A stretch of DNA of 64,000 nucleotides from Gemmobacter sp. (lineage in GTDB: Bacteria > Pseudomonadota > Alphaproteobacteria > Rhodobacterales > Rhodobacteraceae). The position numbers and the translations under genes were made by a program. Shown one piece after another: positions 7,934-16,707 of this stretch. Under the pieces are notes generated by a model. It did no database searches and was not told where the DNA came from. It saw nothing but the letters and a program-made list of their open reading frames with translations. The stretch is from positions 320,001-384,000 of the forward strand of contig NZ_JAUCBS010000002.1 of assembly GCF_034676705.1 (NCBI RefSeq), in the 5' to 3' direction. Numbering within the stretch: the first letter of the stretch is position 1; every line of letters begins with the position of its first letter.

Positions 7934-10281
7934 CGGACAAGGTCGTCTCGTTCGACATGGGCGCAGCCAAGCGGGCCGGGCAGTCGATGCTGACGGCCCT
8001 GCCCCGCGGCGCCAGTCGCGTGCAGCGCGGGCCGGCCCCGGCCGATCCGCTGCCGCAGCCGCATGACCCCCTTGGCACGCAGGCCGCGCCGGCCCCCGCG
8101 CCCGTGGCGCCACCGGCCCCCCGCGCGGCGGCCGCTGCCGTCCTGCCGCCCAAGGCGATGGCGCGGGCGGAACTGGCCACCGTCTATGCCGGCTGGCTGG
8201 GCACCGACGTGCCGCTGGCCGAACTGGCCGAACAGCTGGCGCGCGCCCATGGCGGCGCCCGTATCGGGCTGTCCGAACTGGCCGCCGCCCTGCGCCCCCA
8301 TGGCCTGACGGCCAGCGTCGATACCGCCGCCACCCCCGGCCCCGCCCTGTGGCCCGCGCTGGTGCAGATGACCAGCGGGCAATTGCTGCTGGTGCTGGCG
8401 CAAGACCGCGACACGCTGACGATCTACGACCCCACCCAGACCGACCGCCGGGCCGAAGTGCCCATGGCCGATTTCGCGCCCTATTTCGCCGGTCATGCGC
8501 TGCGCGCGCGGCCCACGGTCAGCCAGCTGACGAAAACCCACGCCGGCACCGGCAAGGCCCCGCACTGGTTCTGGGGCGAATTCCGCCACCACAAGCGGGC
8601 ATTTTCCGAAGTGGCGCTGGGATCCTTCGTCGCCAACCTGCTGGCGGTCGCGGTCGCGCTGTTCTCGCTTCAGGTCTATGACCGGGTGATCCCGCACCAG
8701 TCGCAGGCCACACTGTGGGTGCTGGCCATTGGCGCCGGGCTGGCGCTGCTGATGGAATCGCTGCTGAAACTGGCCCGCGCACGGCTGATGGACACCGCCG
8801 GGCGGCGGATCGAACTGTCGATCCAGACCCGCCTGATGGACCGCCTGCTGGGGATGAAGCGCGAACCGGGCGGCGCCTCGCCCAGTTCGCTGTTCCAGGC
8901 GATGCGCGAATTCGGATCGGTGCGCGAATTCTTCACCGCCTCCACCGTGGGCACGGTGGCGGATCTGCCCTTCCTGATCCTGTTCTTTGCGCTGATCTGG
9001 TCGATCGGCGGACCCATCGTGGCGGTGGTGCTGCTGGGCGGGATCCTGATGGTGATTCCGGGCTTCCTGGCGCAAAAGCGCATGGTCCGGCTGACGCAGG
9101 AATCCCACGGCGCCGGCGCCCGCGCCGCCCGCCTGCTGCACGAAACGATCTTCGAGGCCGAGACCCTGCGCAGCCAGCGCGGCGAGGCGCGGGTGCGGCG
9201 GCTGTGGGCGGAACTGTCGGCGCTGACCTCGCTCAAATCCTCGGACCAGCGACGGCTTGCCTCGCAGCTGACCTACTGGGCGCAAGGCGTGCAGCAGGCC
9301 ACCTATATCACCACCGTGGTGATCGGCGCCTATATGGTGTTCGCGGGCGACTATACCGTGGGCACCATCATCGCCATCGGCATCCTGACCGGCCGCACCC
9401 TTGCCCCGCTGTCGCAGCTGTCGGCCACCTTTGCCCGCTGGTCCAACGTGAAAACCGCGCTGGATGGGCTGGAGGCCATTGCCGCCGCCGACCAGGTCGA
9501 GGCGGACGACCGCAGCTATCTGCGCCGCGACCGCATCGGCGGCGCGTGGGAGATGAAGAACATCGCCTTCCGCTATGACAAGGACGGTGCGGCAACGCTG
9601 GATATCCCGGCACTGGCCATCACCGCCGGCCAGCGCATTGCCGTGCTGGGACCGAACGGATCGGGCAAATCCACCTTCCTGAAACTGCTGGCCGGGCTTT
9701 ACGCCCCCACCGAAGGCCGCCTGATGCTGGATGGCGTGGAAATGGCCCAGTTGCACCCCCGCGACCTGCGCCGGTCGGTCGGCTATCTGGGGCAAGAGGT
9801 GCGGCTGTTCGCCGGCACGCTGCGCGACAACCTGAACCTGAGCCAGCTGGAACGCGACGACACCCGGCTGTTCGATGCGCTGGAATTCGCCGGGCTTGCC
9901 CCCTTTGTCAAAGGCCATCCCAAGGGGCTGGACATGGAAATCCGCGACGGTGGCGAAGGGCTGTCGGTCGGCCAGCGCCAAAGCATCGGCTGGGCGCGCA
10001 TCTGGTTGCAGGATCCGCGCGTGGTGCTGCTGGACGAACCCACCGCCGCGCTGGACCAGACGCTGGAGGCGACCGTGGTGTCCCGCCTTGGCCAGTGGAT
10101 GCAGGGGCGCACCGCGGTGATCGCCACCCACCGCGTGCCGATCCTGGCGCTGACCGACCGGGTGCTGATCCTGCAGAACGGCAAGCTGACCGTGGACGGC
10201 CCGCGCGAGGCGGTGCTGGCCCATCTGATGAACGGCAAGGGCAACGCGCCCCGCCCGCAGACCGAGGTGCGCGCCGGATGA
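7930..10281 (+). CDS. Type I secretion ABC exporter (LapB/RtxB-like)
   Basis: Inner-membrane ATP-driven exporter, 783 residues. A proline/alanine-rich tail (1-75) precedes a C39-peptidase-like domain (about 76-200). That domain shows no clear catalytic Cys, as in adhesin and RTX exporters, where it binds rather than cleaves the substrate. Six transmembrane helices follow (about 228-480). The nucleotide-binding domain has Walker A GPNGSGKST (near 573), the signature LSVGQRQ (near 677) and Walker B VVLLDEPTAALD (near 697). It overlaps the preceding TolC gene and the following HlyD gene by ATGA, giving a compact three-gene exporter. Its position after a giant repeat protein supports an adhesin-export role. 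Confidence 0.94.
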   Translation: MTDKVVSFDMGAAKRAGQSMLTALPRGASRVQRGPAPADPLPQPHDPLGTQAAPAPAPVAPPAPRAAAAAVLPPKAMARAELATVYAGWLGTDVPLAELAEQLARAHGGARIGLSELAAALRPHGLTASVDTAATPGPALWPALVQMTSGQLLLVLAQDRDTLTIYDPTQTDRRAEVPMADFAPYFAGHALRARPTVSQLTKTHAGTGKAPHWFWGEFRHHKRAFSEVALGSFVANLLAVAVALFSLQVYDRVIPHQSQATLWVLAIGAGLALLMESLLKLARARLMDTAGRRIELSIQTRLMDRLLGMKREPGGASPSSLFQAMREFGSVREFFTASTVGTVADLPFLILFFALIWSIGGPIVAVVLLGGILMVIPGFLAQKRMVRLTQESHGAGARAARLLHETIFEAETLRSQRGEARVRRLWAELSALTSLKSSDQRRLASQLTYWAQGVQQATYITTVVIGAYMVFAGDYTVGTIIAIGILTGRTLAPLSQLSATFARWSNVKTALDGLEAIAAADQVEADDRSYLRRDRIGGAWEMKNIAFRYDKDGAATLDIPALAITAGQRIAVLGPNGSGKSTFLKLLAGLYAPTEGRLMLDGVEMAQLHPRDLRRSVGYLGQEVRLFAGTLRDNLNLSQLERDDTRLFDALEFAGLAPFVKGHPKGLDMEIRDGGEGLSVGQRQSIGWARIWLQDPRVVLLDEPTAALDQTLEATVVSRLGQWMQGRTAVIATHRVPILALTDRVLILQNGKLTVDGPREAVLAHLMNGKGNAPRPQTEVRAG

Positions 10282-11450
10282 CCGCCGTATTCGAACAGGA
10301 TCTTGAAGACCGCTCGCGCCTGCCCAGCCTGACCATCCGGCTGGTGGCTGCCACCGTGGCGCTGTTCGTGGGCTGGGCCGCCTTTGCCACCGTGGACGAG
10401 ATCGTGCGCGGAACCGGAGAGATCATCCCCACCTCGCGCCCGCAGATCATCCAGAACCTGGAAGGCGGGATCCTTGCCGAACTGATGGTGCGGCAAGGCG
10501 ATGTGGTGAACCCCGGCGATGTGCTGGCGCGGCTCTATGGCACCCAGTTCCAAAGCCAGGTCGATGACCTGACCGCCCAGATCGACACGCTGGAGGTGCG
10601 CCGCCTGCGGCTGGAGGCCGAGGTCGAAGGCGCGCGCACCTTTGACGTGCCCCCCGGCCTGGCCAAACGGGTGTCCGAGATCGTCGCCTCGGAACGCGCG
10701 CTGCTGGTGGCTCGTCAAGCCGATTACGAAAGCCGCCGCGATGGCACCAAACGGGTGCTGGACCAGGCCACCAAGGAACGCAAGCTGCTGGAAGACCTGT
10801 TCAAGCAGGAAGTCGTCTCGCTGATCGAGGTGACGCGCGCCCGGAAAACCCATTCCGACGCCGAAAACCGCCATAACGAGGCGATCACCACCACCAAGCT
10901 GGAACGCGCCAAGGAACTGTCGGACACGCTGAAGGAGCTGGGCTCGCTGCGCCAGACGCTGAAGGCCGCGCAGGACCAGCTGGACCGCACCACCCTGACC
11001 TCTCCCATGAAGGGGATCGTCAACAACCTGTCGGTCACCACCATCGGCGGCGTCGTGCGGCCGGGCGAAGAAATCCTCCAGATCATCCCGCTGGACGAGG
11101 AACTGTTCATCGAGGCCAAGGTCAAGCCGCAGGACATTGCCAACGTCAAGGCGGGGCAACAGGCCACCATCAAGCTGTCGGCCTATGACTACACCATCTA
11201 CGGCGCCCTGCATGGCAAGGTGACCTTTGTTTCCGCCGACACCTTCAAGGACGAACGCGCCCGCGAGGAACAGACCTATTACCGCGTCACCGTCTCGGTC
11301 GACATGAAGCAGCTGACCGAACGCCAGACCGCGCTGGAAATCCGCCCCGGCATGCAGGCCACGGTGGAACTGCACACCGGGTCCAAGACCGTGCTGCACT
11401 ACCTGACCAAGCCGCTTTACAAATCGCGCGAAGCGCTGCGCGAGAAATAG
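10278..11450 (+). CDS. HlyD-family periplasmic adaptor (membrane fusion protein) of a type I secretion system
   Basis: Links the ABC exporter to the TolC-like channel. The 390-residue protein has one N-terminal transmembrane helix (about 18-36). A biotinyl-lipoyl half motif follows (EGGILAELMVRQGDVVNPGDVL, with the hallmark Gly-Asp-Val). A long coiled coil spans about 95-235. The second lipoyl half (TLTSPMKGIVNNLSVTTIGGVVRPGE) precedes C-terminal beta-barrel domains with the family pattern AGQQATIKLSAYDYTIYG. I placed the start at the ATG overlapping the exporter stop (ATGA); upstream in-frame sequence is only exporter shadow. It is the last gene of the operon. Confidence 0.94.
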   Translation: MTAVFEQDLEDRSRLPSLTIRLVAATVALFVGWAAFATVDEIVRGTGEIIPTSRPQIIQNLEGGILAELMVRQGDVVNPGDVLARLYGTQFQSQVDDLTAQIDTLEVRRLRLEAEVEGARTFDVPPGLAKRVSEIVASERALLVARQADYESRRDGTKRVLDQATKERKLLEDLFKQEVVSLIEVTRARKTHSDAENRHNEAITTTKLERAKELSDTLKELGSLRQTLKAAQDQLDRTTLTSPMKGIVNNLSVTTIGGVVRPGEEILQIIPLDEELFIEAKVKPQDIANVKAGQQATIKLSAYDYTIYGALHGKVTFVSADTFKDERAREEQTYYRVTVSVDMKQLTERQTALEIRPGMQATVELHTGSKTVLHYLTKPLYKSREALREK

Positions 11451-11854
11451 CGCGCCTGCCAGCCCGCGCGCCCTTGGCAGGCTGCGGAAGCCTCCGGCGG
11501 GGGTATTTGGCAAAAGGCAAAGCAGCAACGCGCCCCGCCCGCACGTGGGACTTTGCAAGACGTGCAGGCGGGGCGACTTTGCCTTTTGCGGTCATCGGCT
11601 CCCCAGCCTGTACCGCGACTCCATCTCTAGCAGCCGATGGTTAAGCCTTGGTTACCAGGCGCCGCGAAGGCTGCTTTGCCTTTTTCCAAATACCCAAATC
11701 TGCCGGCGCCCCCGGGTGCCGCCGCTGGACAGCCGCGCGTTGCACGGGATGCGTTTCCGAAACTCACATTCCAACACTTGAATTTGAATATGTGAAGGTG
11801 TATGTCGGATGCGAACGGTGGGCAGGGGGCCCGCCCCCAGCTTGCGGATCTGCC
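11451..11854. other. 404-base intergenic region filled with nested inverted repeats
   Basis: No gene is supported here. The region contains a 24-base inverted repeat (11501-11524 with 11672-11695, one mismatch). A further pair inside it re-uses the left arm (11510-11522 with 11577-11589, perfect 13 bp), and an inner stem lies at 11532-11546 / 11560-11574 (14 of 15). The left arm begins with the CCTCCGGCGGGGGTATTT motif seen at other intergenic sites of this window. The segment may terminate the secretion operon and host a short interspersed repeat element. Confidence 0.7.
11501..11695. repeat. Long inverted repeat with alternative pairing partners
   Basis: The arm GGGTATTTGGCAAAAGGCAA... at 11501-11524 matches the reverse complement of 11672-11695 at 23 of 24 positions. 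The sub-arm GCAAAAGGCAAAG (11510-11522) also pairs perfectly with CTTTGCCTTTTGC (11577-11589). Between them GCCCCGCCCGCACGT pairs with ACGTGCAGGCGGGGC around a 13-base loop. Two mutually exclusive folds are therefore possible. It could be a miniature mobile repeat or a composite terminator. Confidence 0.75.
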
Positions 11855-12058
11855 ATGACCCTTGATCGCGCCGTCCTGATGTTTGCCGGTTTCGTCGTCC
11901 TTGCCAGCCTTGCGCTTGGGCATTTCGTCTCGCCTTGGTGGCTGCTGCTGACCGCCTTTGCGGGCGTCAACATGATCCAGGCCTCGGTCACCGGCTTTTG
12001 CCCGGCCGCGCTGGTCTTCAAGCTGTTCGGCATCAAGGAAGGCTGCGCCTTCCGCTGA
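11855..12058 (+). CDS. Small DUF2892 (YgaP-like) membrane protein
   Basis: A 67-residue protein with two hydrophobic helices (about 5-22 and 26-45). It ends with the pattern VTGFCPAALVFKLFGIKEGCAF. This is the usual shape of DUF2892 proteins, which match the membrane tail of rhodanese YgaP and often carry the GxCPxxxLxxxLG motif. The two Cys (in GFCP and EGCAF) are consistent with sulfur or thiol chemistry, but no function is proven. I chose the ATG at 11855 because it gives exactly one domain. It is monocistronic, with a strong terminator 23 bases after the stop. Confidence 0.85.
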   Translation: MTLDRAVLMFAGFVVLASLALGHFVSPWWLLLTAFAGVNMIQASVTGFCPAALVFKLFGIKEGCAFR

Positions 12059-12080
12059 TCCTGCGCCACCACTCGCAGGG

Positions 12081-12117
12081 GGGGTCGTCCGTGCCACGGG
12101 CGGCCCCTTTTCCTTTT
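12081..12117 (+). terminator. Intrinsic terminator after the DUF2892 gene
   Basis: GGGGTCGTCCGT pairs with ACGGGCGGCCCC over 12 bp including two G-U pairs, around loop GCC. TTTTCCTTTT (12108-12117) follows directly. The zapE start lies 26 bases downstream. Confidence 0.8.
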
Positions 12118-12142
12118 CGCCCTTGCGCGCTAAGCCGGGGGC

Positions 12143-13228
12143 ATGAGCACCCTGCCCCAGATCTACGAAGCCCGCGTCGCCGATGGCACCCTGCGCCCCG
12201 ATCCGGCCCAGCACGCCGTGCTGCCCCGGCTGGAGGAGTTGCGCCAGTGGCTGGAAACCACCGACACGCGGCCCAAGGGGCTGCTGGCCGGCCTGTTCCG
12301 CAAGCCGCCGCAGCCGCCAAGGGGCCTCTATCTGTGGGGGGGCGTCGGGCGGGGCAAATCCATGCTGATGGATCTGTTCACCGACCACACCGCCATCACC
12401 GCCAAGCGCCGGGTGCATTTCCATGCCTTCATGCAGGAAATCCACCATGGCATGCATGCGGCCCGCAAGACCGGGGTGGATGATGCGCTGGCCCCCGTCG
12501 CCGCCGCGGTGGCCAGGGATCTGCGGCTGCTGGCCTTTGACGAGATGCAGATCACCGACATCACCGATGCGATGATCGTGGGGCGGCTGTTCCAGATGCT
12601 GATGGATGCGGGGGTGGTGATCGTGACCACCTCGAACCGCCCGCCCGAGGATCTGTACAAGAACGGGCTGAACCGGGCGCTGTTCCTGCCCTTCATCGAC
12701 TTTCTCAAGGACCGGATGGAAATTCACCATCTGGAAAGCCCGAACGATTACCGTCAGCACCGCCTGCAAGGCGCGCAGGTGTTCTTTTCCCCTGCCGATG
12801 CGGCGGCAGCCGGCGCCATCGAGACGATGTGGGCCGACCTGACCGGGGGCGGCCCGGGCGAAAAGCTGGCGCTGGTGGTCAACGGGCGCGATCTGGTGCT
12901 GGATCATGTCCAGAACGGCGTCGCGCGGGCCAGCTTCTGGGATCTGTGCGGCCGCCCCAACGGCGCCGCCGATTTCCTGGCCATTGCTGGGTCGGTGCGG
13001 GTGCTGATCCTGGAAAACATCCCCCGCCTGTCCGCCGCCAATTACAACGAGGCAAAGCGCTTCGTCACCCTGGTCGATGCGTTGTACGAGGCGAAGGTCC
13101 GCCTGATCGCCTCAGCCGCCGACATTCCCGAACGACTGTATCTGGAAGGCACCGGGGCGTTCGAATTCGAACGCACGGCCAGCCGGTTGCGCGAGATGCA
13201 GGGGGCGGATTGGGGGAGCGAGGGGTAG
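12143..13228 (+). CDS. zapE: Cell division protein ZapE / AFG1-like ATPase
   Basis: P-loop ATPase of the AFG1 family; in bacteria ZapE associates with the Z ring under stress or low oxygen. The 361-residue length is normal. Walker A GGVGRGKS is at 66-73. The family motif HFHAFMQEIH follows, then Walker B LLAFDEMQITD and sensor-type TTSNRPPEDLYKNGLNR. The C-terminal part has SARxxxxxxY-like family sequence (LENIPRLSAANYNEAKRFVTLVDALYE). In many alphaproteobacteria zapE neighbours mdh; that is not the case here, and the next gene is a zinc-ribbon protein. Confidence 0.95.
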   Translation: MSTLPQIYEARVADGTLRPDPAQHAVLPRLEELRQWLETTDTRPKGLLAGLFRKPPQPPRGLYLWGGVGRGKSMLMDLFTDHTAITAKRRVHFHAFMQEIHHGMHAARKTGVDDALAPVAAAVARDLRLLAFDEMQITDITDAMIVGRLFQMLMDAGVVIVTTSNRPPEDLYKNGLNRALFLPFIDFLKDRMEIHHLESPNDYRQHRLQGAQVFFSPADAAAAGAIETMWADLTGGGPGEKLALVVNGRDLVLDHVQNGVARASFWDLCGRPNGAADFLAIAGSVRVLILENIPRLSAANYNEAKRFVTLVDALYEAKVRLIASAADIPERLYLEGTGAFEFERTASRLREMQGADWGSEG

Positions 13229-13326
13229 CACCCCCAACAGTCTTGCCACCGCGCGCGGCCCTTGGTCGCACCAGCATGGCGGGACCAGAGCTATGATTCT
13301 CACACTTGTGTGGCTATAAGCGGGGC

Positions 13327-13668
13327 ATGTCTGACCAGCTGCCACCCTGCCCCGAATGCCACTCTGTCTACACATATGTGGCGGACAGTCTGTTGACCTG
13401 CCCGGAATGCGGTCACGAATGGTCGGCCGATGCTGCGCCCGAGACTGTTGCAGAGGTCCGTGACAGCGTTGGCAACCTGCTGTCCGATGGCGATACCGTC
13501 ACCGTGATCAAGGACTTGAAGCTCAAGGGCTCGTCCACCGTGATCAAGGTCGGCACCAAGGTGCGCGGAATCCGGTTGGTCGATGGCGACCACGATATTG
13601 ATTGCCGGGTTCCGGGCATCGGTCAGATCGGGCTGAAGTCGCAGTTCGTCAAGAAAGTTGCCGACTGA
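13327..13668 (+). CDS. yjdM: Zinc-ribbon protein YjdM (PhnA family)
   Basis: A 113-residue protein of the YjdM/PhnA family, annotated historically as alkylphosphonate utilisation but of unproven function. An N-terminal zinc ribbon is formed by CPEC (8-11) and CPEC (about 27-30). It is followed by an SH3-like barrel with the family signature DGDTVTVIKDLKLKGSS and ending KSQFVKKV. I use the ATG at 13327; an in-frame ATG at 13306 lies in the likely promoter. The sequence CACACTTGTGTG (about 13302-13313) and TATAAG just before it could be operator and -10. No phosphonate genes are nearby. Confidence 0.92.
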   Translation: MSDQLPPCPECHSVYTYVADSLLTCPECGHEWSADAAPETVAEVRDSVGNLLSDGDTVTVIKDLKLKGSSTVIKVGTKVRGIRLVDGDHDIDCRVPGIGQIGLKSQFVKKVAD

Positions 13669-13707
13669 ACTCGCCCATTGGCAGGACGTGTGCGGCGGCA
13701 GGCCCCC

Positions 13708-14439
13708 TTACACATGCTGTGCCCCGTTCACCTCGATCTCGGCCCCCGAGATATAGCTCGACTGGTCCGAACACAGGAACCAGATCGCATCGGCCACCTC
13801 GCGCGGCTGGCCAAGCCGGCGCATGGGCAGGGCCTCGACAATCTTTTCGGTGCCCGGTGACAGGATGGATGTTTCCACCTCGCCCGGGGCAATCGCGTTG
13901 ACACGCACGCCCAGGGGGCCGAAATCATGCGCCATTTCGCGGGTCAGGGCGGCCAACGCGGCTTTGGACGTGGCATAGGCGGCGCCGGCGAACGGATGCA
14001 CCCGGCTGCCGGCGATGGAGGTCACGTTGACGACCGATCCCCTGGCGGCCGACAGTTCATCCTTCAGCCCGCGCGCCAGCACGACCGAGGCGAAGAAGTT
14101 GACGTGGAACACCTGCCCCCAGGTCCGCAGGTCGGTGTCCAGCGCGCCCAGGCGGCTGCCGCCCGGCCCCTTGGGGGAAATGCCGGCGTTGTTCACCAGC
14201 GCATGAACCCTGCCGCCGACCTTGGCCTTGATCGTCTCGATGGCGGCGATGGTCTTTTCGGGATCCACCAGGTCGATCTGGATATGGTTTTCCTCGCCCC
14301 CCGGCCAGGGGCAGCGGGGGTCGAACGCCTGGCGCGAACAGGTCAGCACGCGCCAGCCTTCGGCCGAGAATCGCTTGACGGTGGCATGGCCGATCCCGCG
14401 GGACGCGCCGGTCAGGACAAGGGTTTTCTGGTCTGCCAT
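13708..14439 (-). CDS. Short-chain dehydrogenase/reductase
   Basis: NAD(P)-dependent SDR of 243 residues. The cofactor motif TGASRGIG is near the N-terminus (about 9-16), with NNAGIS, a catalytic Ser in NVTSIAG and the catalytic pair YATSK. The conserved APGEVET loop and a C-terminal GAEIEVNGAQ complete a classical fold. The substrate cannot be inferred. The start at 14439 (MADQKT...) places the cofactor motif correctly. It converges with yjdM, with about 39 bases between stops, and is divergent from argB across a 127-base region that must hold both promoters. Confidence 0.92.
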   Translation of the reverse strand: MADQKTLVLTGASRGIGHATVKRFSAEGWRVLTCSRQAFDPRCPWPGGEENHIQIDLVDPEKTIAAIETIKAKVGGRVHALVNNAGISPKGPGGSRLGALDTDLRTWGQVFHVNFFASVVLARGLKDELSAARGSVVNVTSIAGSRVHPFAGAAYATSKAALAALTREMAHDFGPLGVRVNAIAPGEVETSILSPGTEKIVEALPMRRLGQPREVADAIWFLCSDQSSYISGAEIEVNGAQHV

Positions 14440-14566
14440 GATGCACTCCGCTGAACGGGGCCAACCTACGCCTCGGCCCGGAAAAGGCAAGGCGCGCCCT
14501 TGGCAGACGTGGCGCAAGGGGTTACGAAACGGCAGCCCTGTCCACCGCGCCCCACCCGGAGGCCCC

Positions 14567-15463
14567 ATGAAGAAACAGCTTGCCATGACGCGCGATCCCG
14601 CCGCCACCGCCAAGACCCTGTCCGAGGCCCTGCCCTATCTGCAACGCTATGCCGGCGCCATCGTGGTGGTGAAGTTCGGCGGCAATGCCATGGGCGATCA
14701 GGCCGCCATGGCCGAATTTGCCCGCGACATCGTGCTGATGCGCCAGGTCGGCGTGAACCCCGTGGTCGTCCACGGCGGCGGCCCGATGATCAACGATCTG
14801 CTGGCCCGCCTTGGCATCAAGTCGGAATTCGTGCGCGGCAAGCGCGTGACCGACAAGGCCACGGTCGAGGTGGTGGAAATGGTGCTGACCGGCCTGGTGA
14901 ACAAGCGCATCGTCCAGGCCATCATGGACGAAGGCGGCCGCGCCGTGGGCCTGTCGGGCAAGGACGACGACCTGATGGTCTGCGAGGCGGACGACCCGGA
15001 GCTGGGCTTTGTCGGCAAGCCGGTGGAAATGAACGTGCAGGTGCTGCGCGATCTGTTCAGCGCGGGCATCATCCCGGTGGTGGCCCCGGTGGCCACCGGC
15101 ATGGCGGATAACGAGACGTTCAACGTCAACGGCGATACCGCCGCCGGCGCCATTGCCGGCGCGCTGAAGGCCGACCGCCTGCTGCTGCTGACCGACGTGG
15201 CCGGCGTCAAGAACGCAGCCGGCGAGGTGATGACCCAGCTGACCCCCGAGGATGTGCGCCGCATGACCGACGAAGGCGTGATCGCCGGCGGCATGATCCC
15301 GAAAACCGAAACGGCGCTGGCCGCGCTGGATCAGGGCGTGCGCGCCGTGGTCATCCTGGATGGCAGGGTGCCGAATGCCTGCCTGCTGGAACTGTTCACC
15401 GATCAGGGCGCCGGCAGCATGATCCGGTCCACCGAACCGCGCGTGAAACCGCGCGAGGCGTGA
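14567..15463 (+). CDS. argB: Acetylglutamate kinase
   Basis: Second step of arginine/ornithine biosynthesis: phosphorylation of N-acetyl-L-glutamate. The 298-residue protein has the amino-acid kinase signatures VVKFGGNAMGD, VVVHGGGPMIN, the acetylglutamate-binding region NVNGDTAAGAIA and GGMIPKTETAL near the C-terminus. The N-terminal extension before the kinase fold is typical of hexameric, arginine-inhibited enzymes. The ATG at 14567 has a GGAGG-like site about five bases upstream. Its stop overlaps the GTG start of the next gene (GTGA), so the following iron-sulfur protein is translationally coupled. Confidence 0.97.
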   Translation: MKKQLAMTRDPAATAKTLSEALPYLQRYAGAIVVVKFGGNAMGDQAAMAEFARDIVLMRQVGVNPVVVHGGGPMINDLLARLGIKSEFVRGKRVTDKATVEVVEMVLTGLVNKRIVQAIMDEGGRAVGLSGKDDDLMVCEADDPELGFVGKPVEMNVQVLRDLFSAGIIPVVAPVATGMADNETFNVNGDTAAGAIAGALKADRLLLLTDVAGVKNAAGEVMTQLTPEDVRRMTDEGVIAGGMIPKTETALAALDQGVRAVVILDGRVPNACLLELFTDQGAGSMIRSTEPRVKPREA

Positions 15464-16104
15464 GCCTGAGCGACATTGCCGCACGGCTGGCCGCACATCG
15501 GCTGGCCGTGTTCGGCGGGTTCCACCCCGGCCCCGGCGATGGCGCGCCGCGGGGGACACAGACCCTGCTGCTGATCGGCCCGGACGAACCCGGATTCTGG
15601 GCGCATTTCACGGAACAGCCCGAATGGCGCGATGGCCGCCCCGACCCGATGGACCGCTGGTCGCGCCGGGTGATCGGCCGCATCGCCTGCGATCTGCGGG
15701 CCAAGGCGGTGTTTCCCTTTGGCCGGCCGCCCTTTGCCCCGTTCTACGCCTGGGCGCTGGCCAGCGGCCGGGCCTGGCCCAGCCCGGTGCAGTTGCTGGT
15801 GCATGACCGGGCGGGGCTGATGGTCAGCTATCGCGGCGCCCTGGCGCTGCGCCACCGGCTGGTGCTGCCGCCCCCCGGCCCCAATCCCTGCACCGGCTGC
15901 GCGCGCCCCTGCCTGACCGCCTGCCCGGTCGGCGCCCTGACGCCCGCCGCCTATGACGTGCCCGCCTGCCAGTCGCATCTGGCCAGCCCCGGAAACGATT
16001 GCCTTGCGGCAGGCTGCCGCGCACGCCGGGCCTGTCCACAGTCGAAAAGCTATGGCAGGGTGGAACCGCAATCTGCCTATCACATGAGCATGTTTCATAA
16101 ATGA
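15460..16104 (+). CDS. 4Fe-4S ferredoxin-like protein encoded next to argB
   Basis: A 214-residue protein of unknown exact role. The C-terminal half has a cysteine-rich ferredoxin-type array: NPCTGCARPCLTACPVGAL (about 146-164), then Cys168, GNDCLAAGC and RRACPQS. This resembles the epoxyqueuosine-reductase/ferredoxin-type cluster region without the cobalamin domain. The N-terminal half (HRLAVFGGFHPG...TLLLIGPDEPGFW) has no catalytic motif I recognise. It starts at a GTG overlapping the argB stop and ends overlapping the sixA start (ATGA). The overlaps with argB and the phosphatase suggest one transcript, but the functional link is unknown. Confidence 0.85.
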   Translation: MSLSDIAARLAAHRLAVFGGFHPGPGDGAPRGTQTLLLIGPDEPGFWAHFTEQPEWRDGRPDPMDRWSRRVIGRIACDLRAKAVFPFGRPPFAPFYAWALASGRAWPSPVQLLVHDRAGLMVSYRGALALRHRLVLPPPGPNPCTGCARPCLTACPVGALTPAAYDVPACQSHLASPGNDCLAAGCRARRACPQSKSYGRVEPQSAYHMSMFHK

Positions 16105-16610
16105 GCACCCTTCGTCTGATTCTGACCCGCCATGCGAAATCCAGCTGGGACGACCCGGCGATGGCCGACCATGACCGCCCGCTGAACGCGCGCGGCATTC
16201 ATGCGGCGGGGGTGGTGGGCGACTGGCTGGCCTCGCGCGGGGATGTGCCGGGCGAGGTGCTGTGTTCCGACGCCACCCGCACCCGCCAGACCTGGGACCA
16301 GATCGCCCCCCACCTGCCCGCCGCCCCGCAGGTCACGCTGAAATCCGCGCTTTATCATGCCGGGCCGGATGTGATGCTGGCGGTGCTGCGCGGCGCGACG
16401 GCGCCTGTGGTGATGATGCTTGGCCACAACCCGGGCATCGCCGAATTTGCCGAACGCCTGCTGGCCCGCGTCCCTGCCGACCCCGAGTTCCGCCGCTTTC
16501 CCACCTGCGCCACGCTGGTCGCCACCTTCGAGGTGCCGACCTGGAAAGAGGTGACCTTCGGCTCTGGCGCCGTGCTGGATTTCGTGGCGCCACGCAACCT
16601 TGACGGCTGA
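16101..16610 (+). CDS. SixA-like histidine phosphatase
   Basis: Histidine phosphatase superfamily protein of 169 residues, closest in layout to SixA phosphohistidine phosphatase. The catalytic RHxxS-type motif is LTRHAKSSW (about 8-16). The second half contributes CSDATRTRQTW and the phosphate-pocket His in LGHNPGIAEFA. The target could be a phosphorelay HPt domain or the nitrogen PTS; no such gene is nearby. It overlaps the preceding ferredoxin-like gene by ATGA. It is followed by a BTAD regulator with about 97 bases between them. Confidence 0.9.
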   Translation: MSTLRLILTRHAKSSWDDPAMADHDRPLNARGIHAAGVVGDWLASRGDVPGEVLCSDATRTRQTWDQIAPHLPAAPQVTLKSALYHAGPDVMLAVLRGATAPVVMMLGHNPGIAEFAERLLARVPADPEFRRFPTCATLVATFEVPTWKEVTFGSGAVLDFVAPRNLDG

Positions 16611-16707
16611 CACACTCACGACCGATCACGACAAGCGGCGGATTCCGCTGGACACTGCCGCCCGTGCCCCACAAACAGACCTTTGGGGTAATCACGGGAT
16701 TCGGGCG

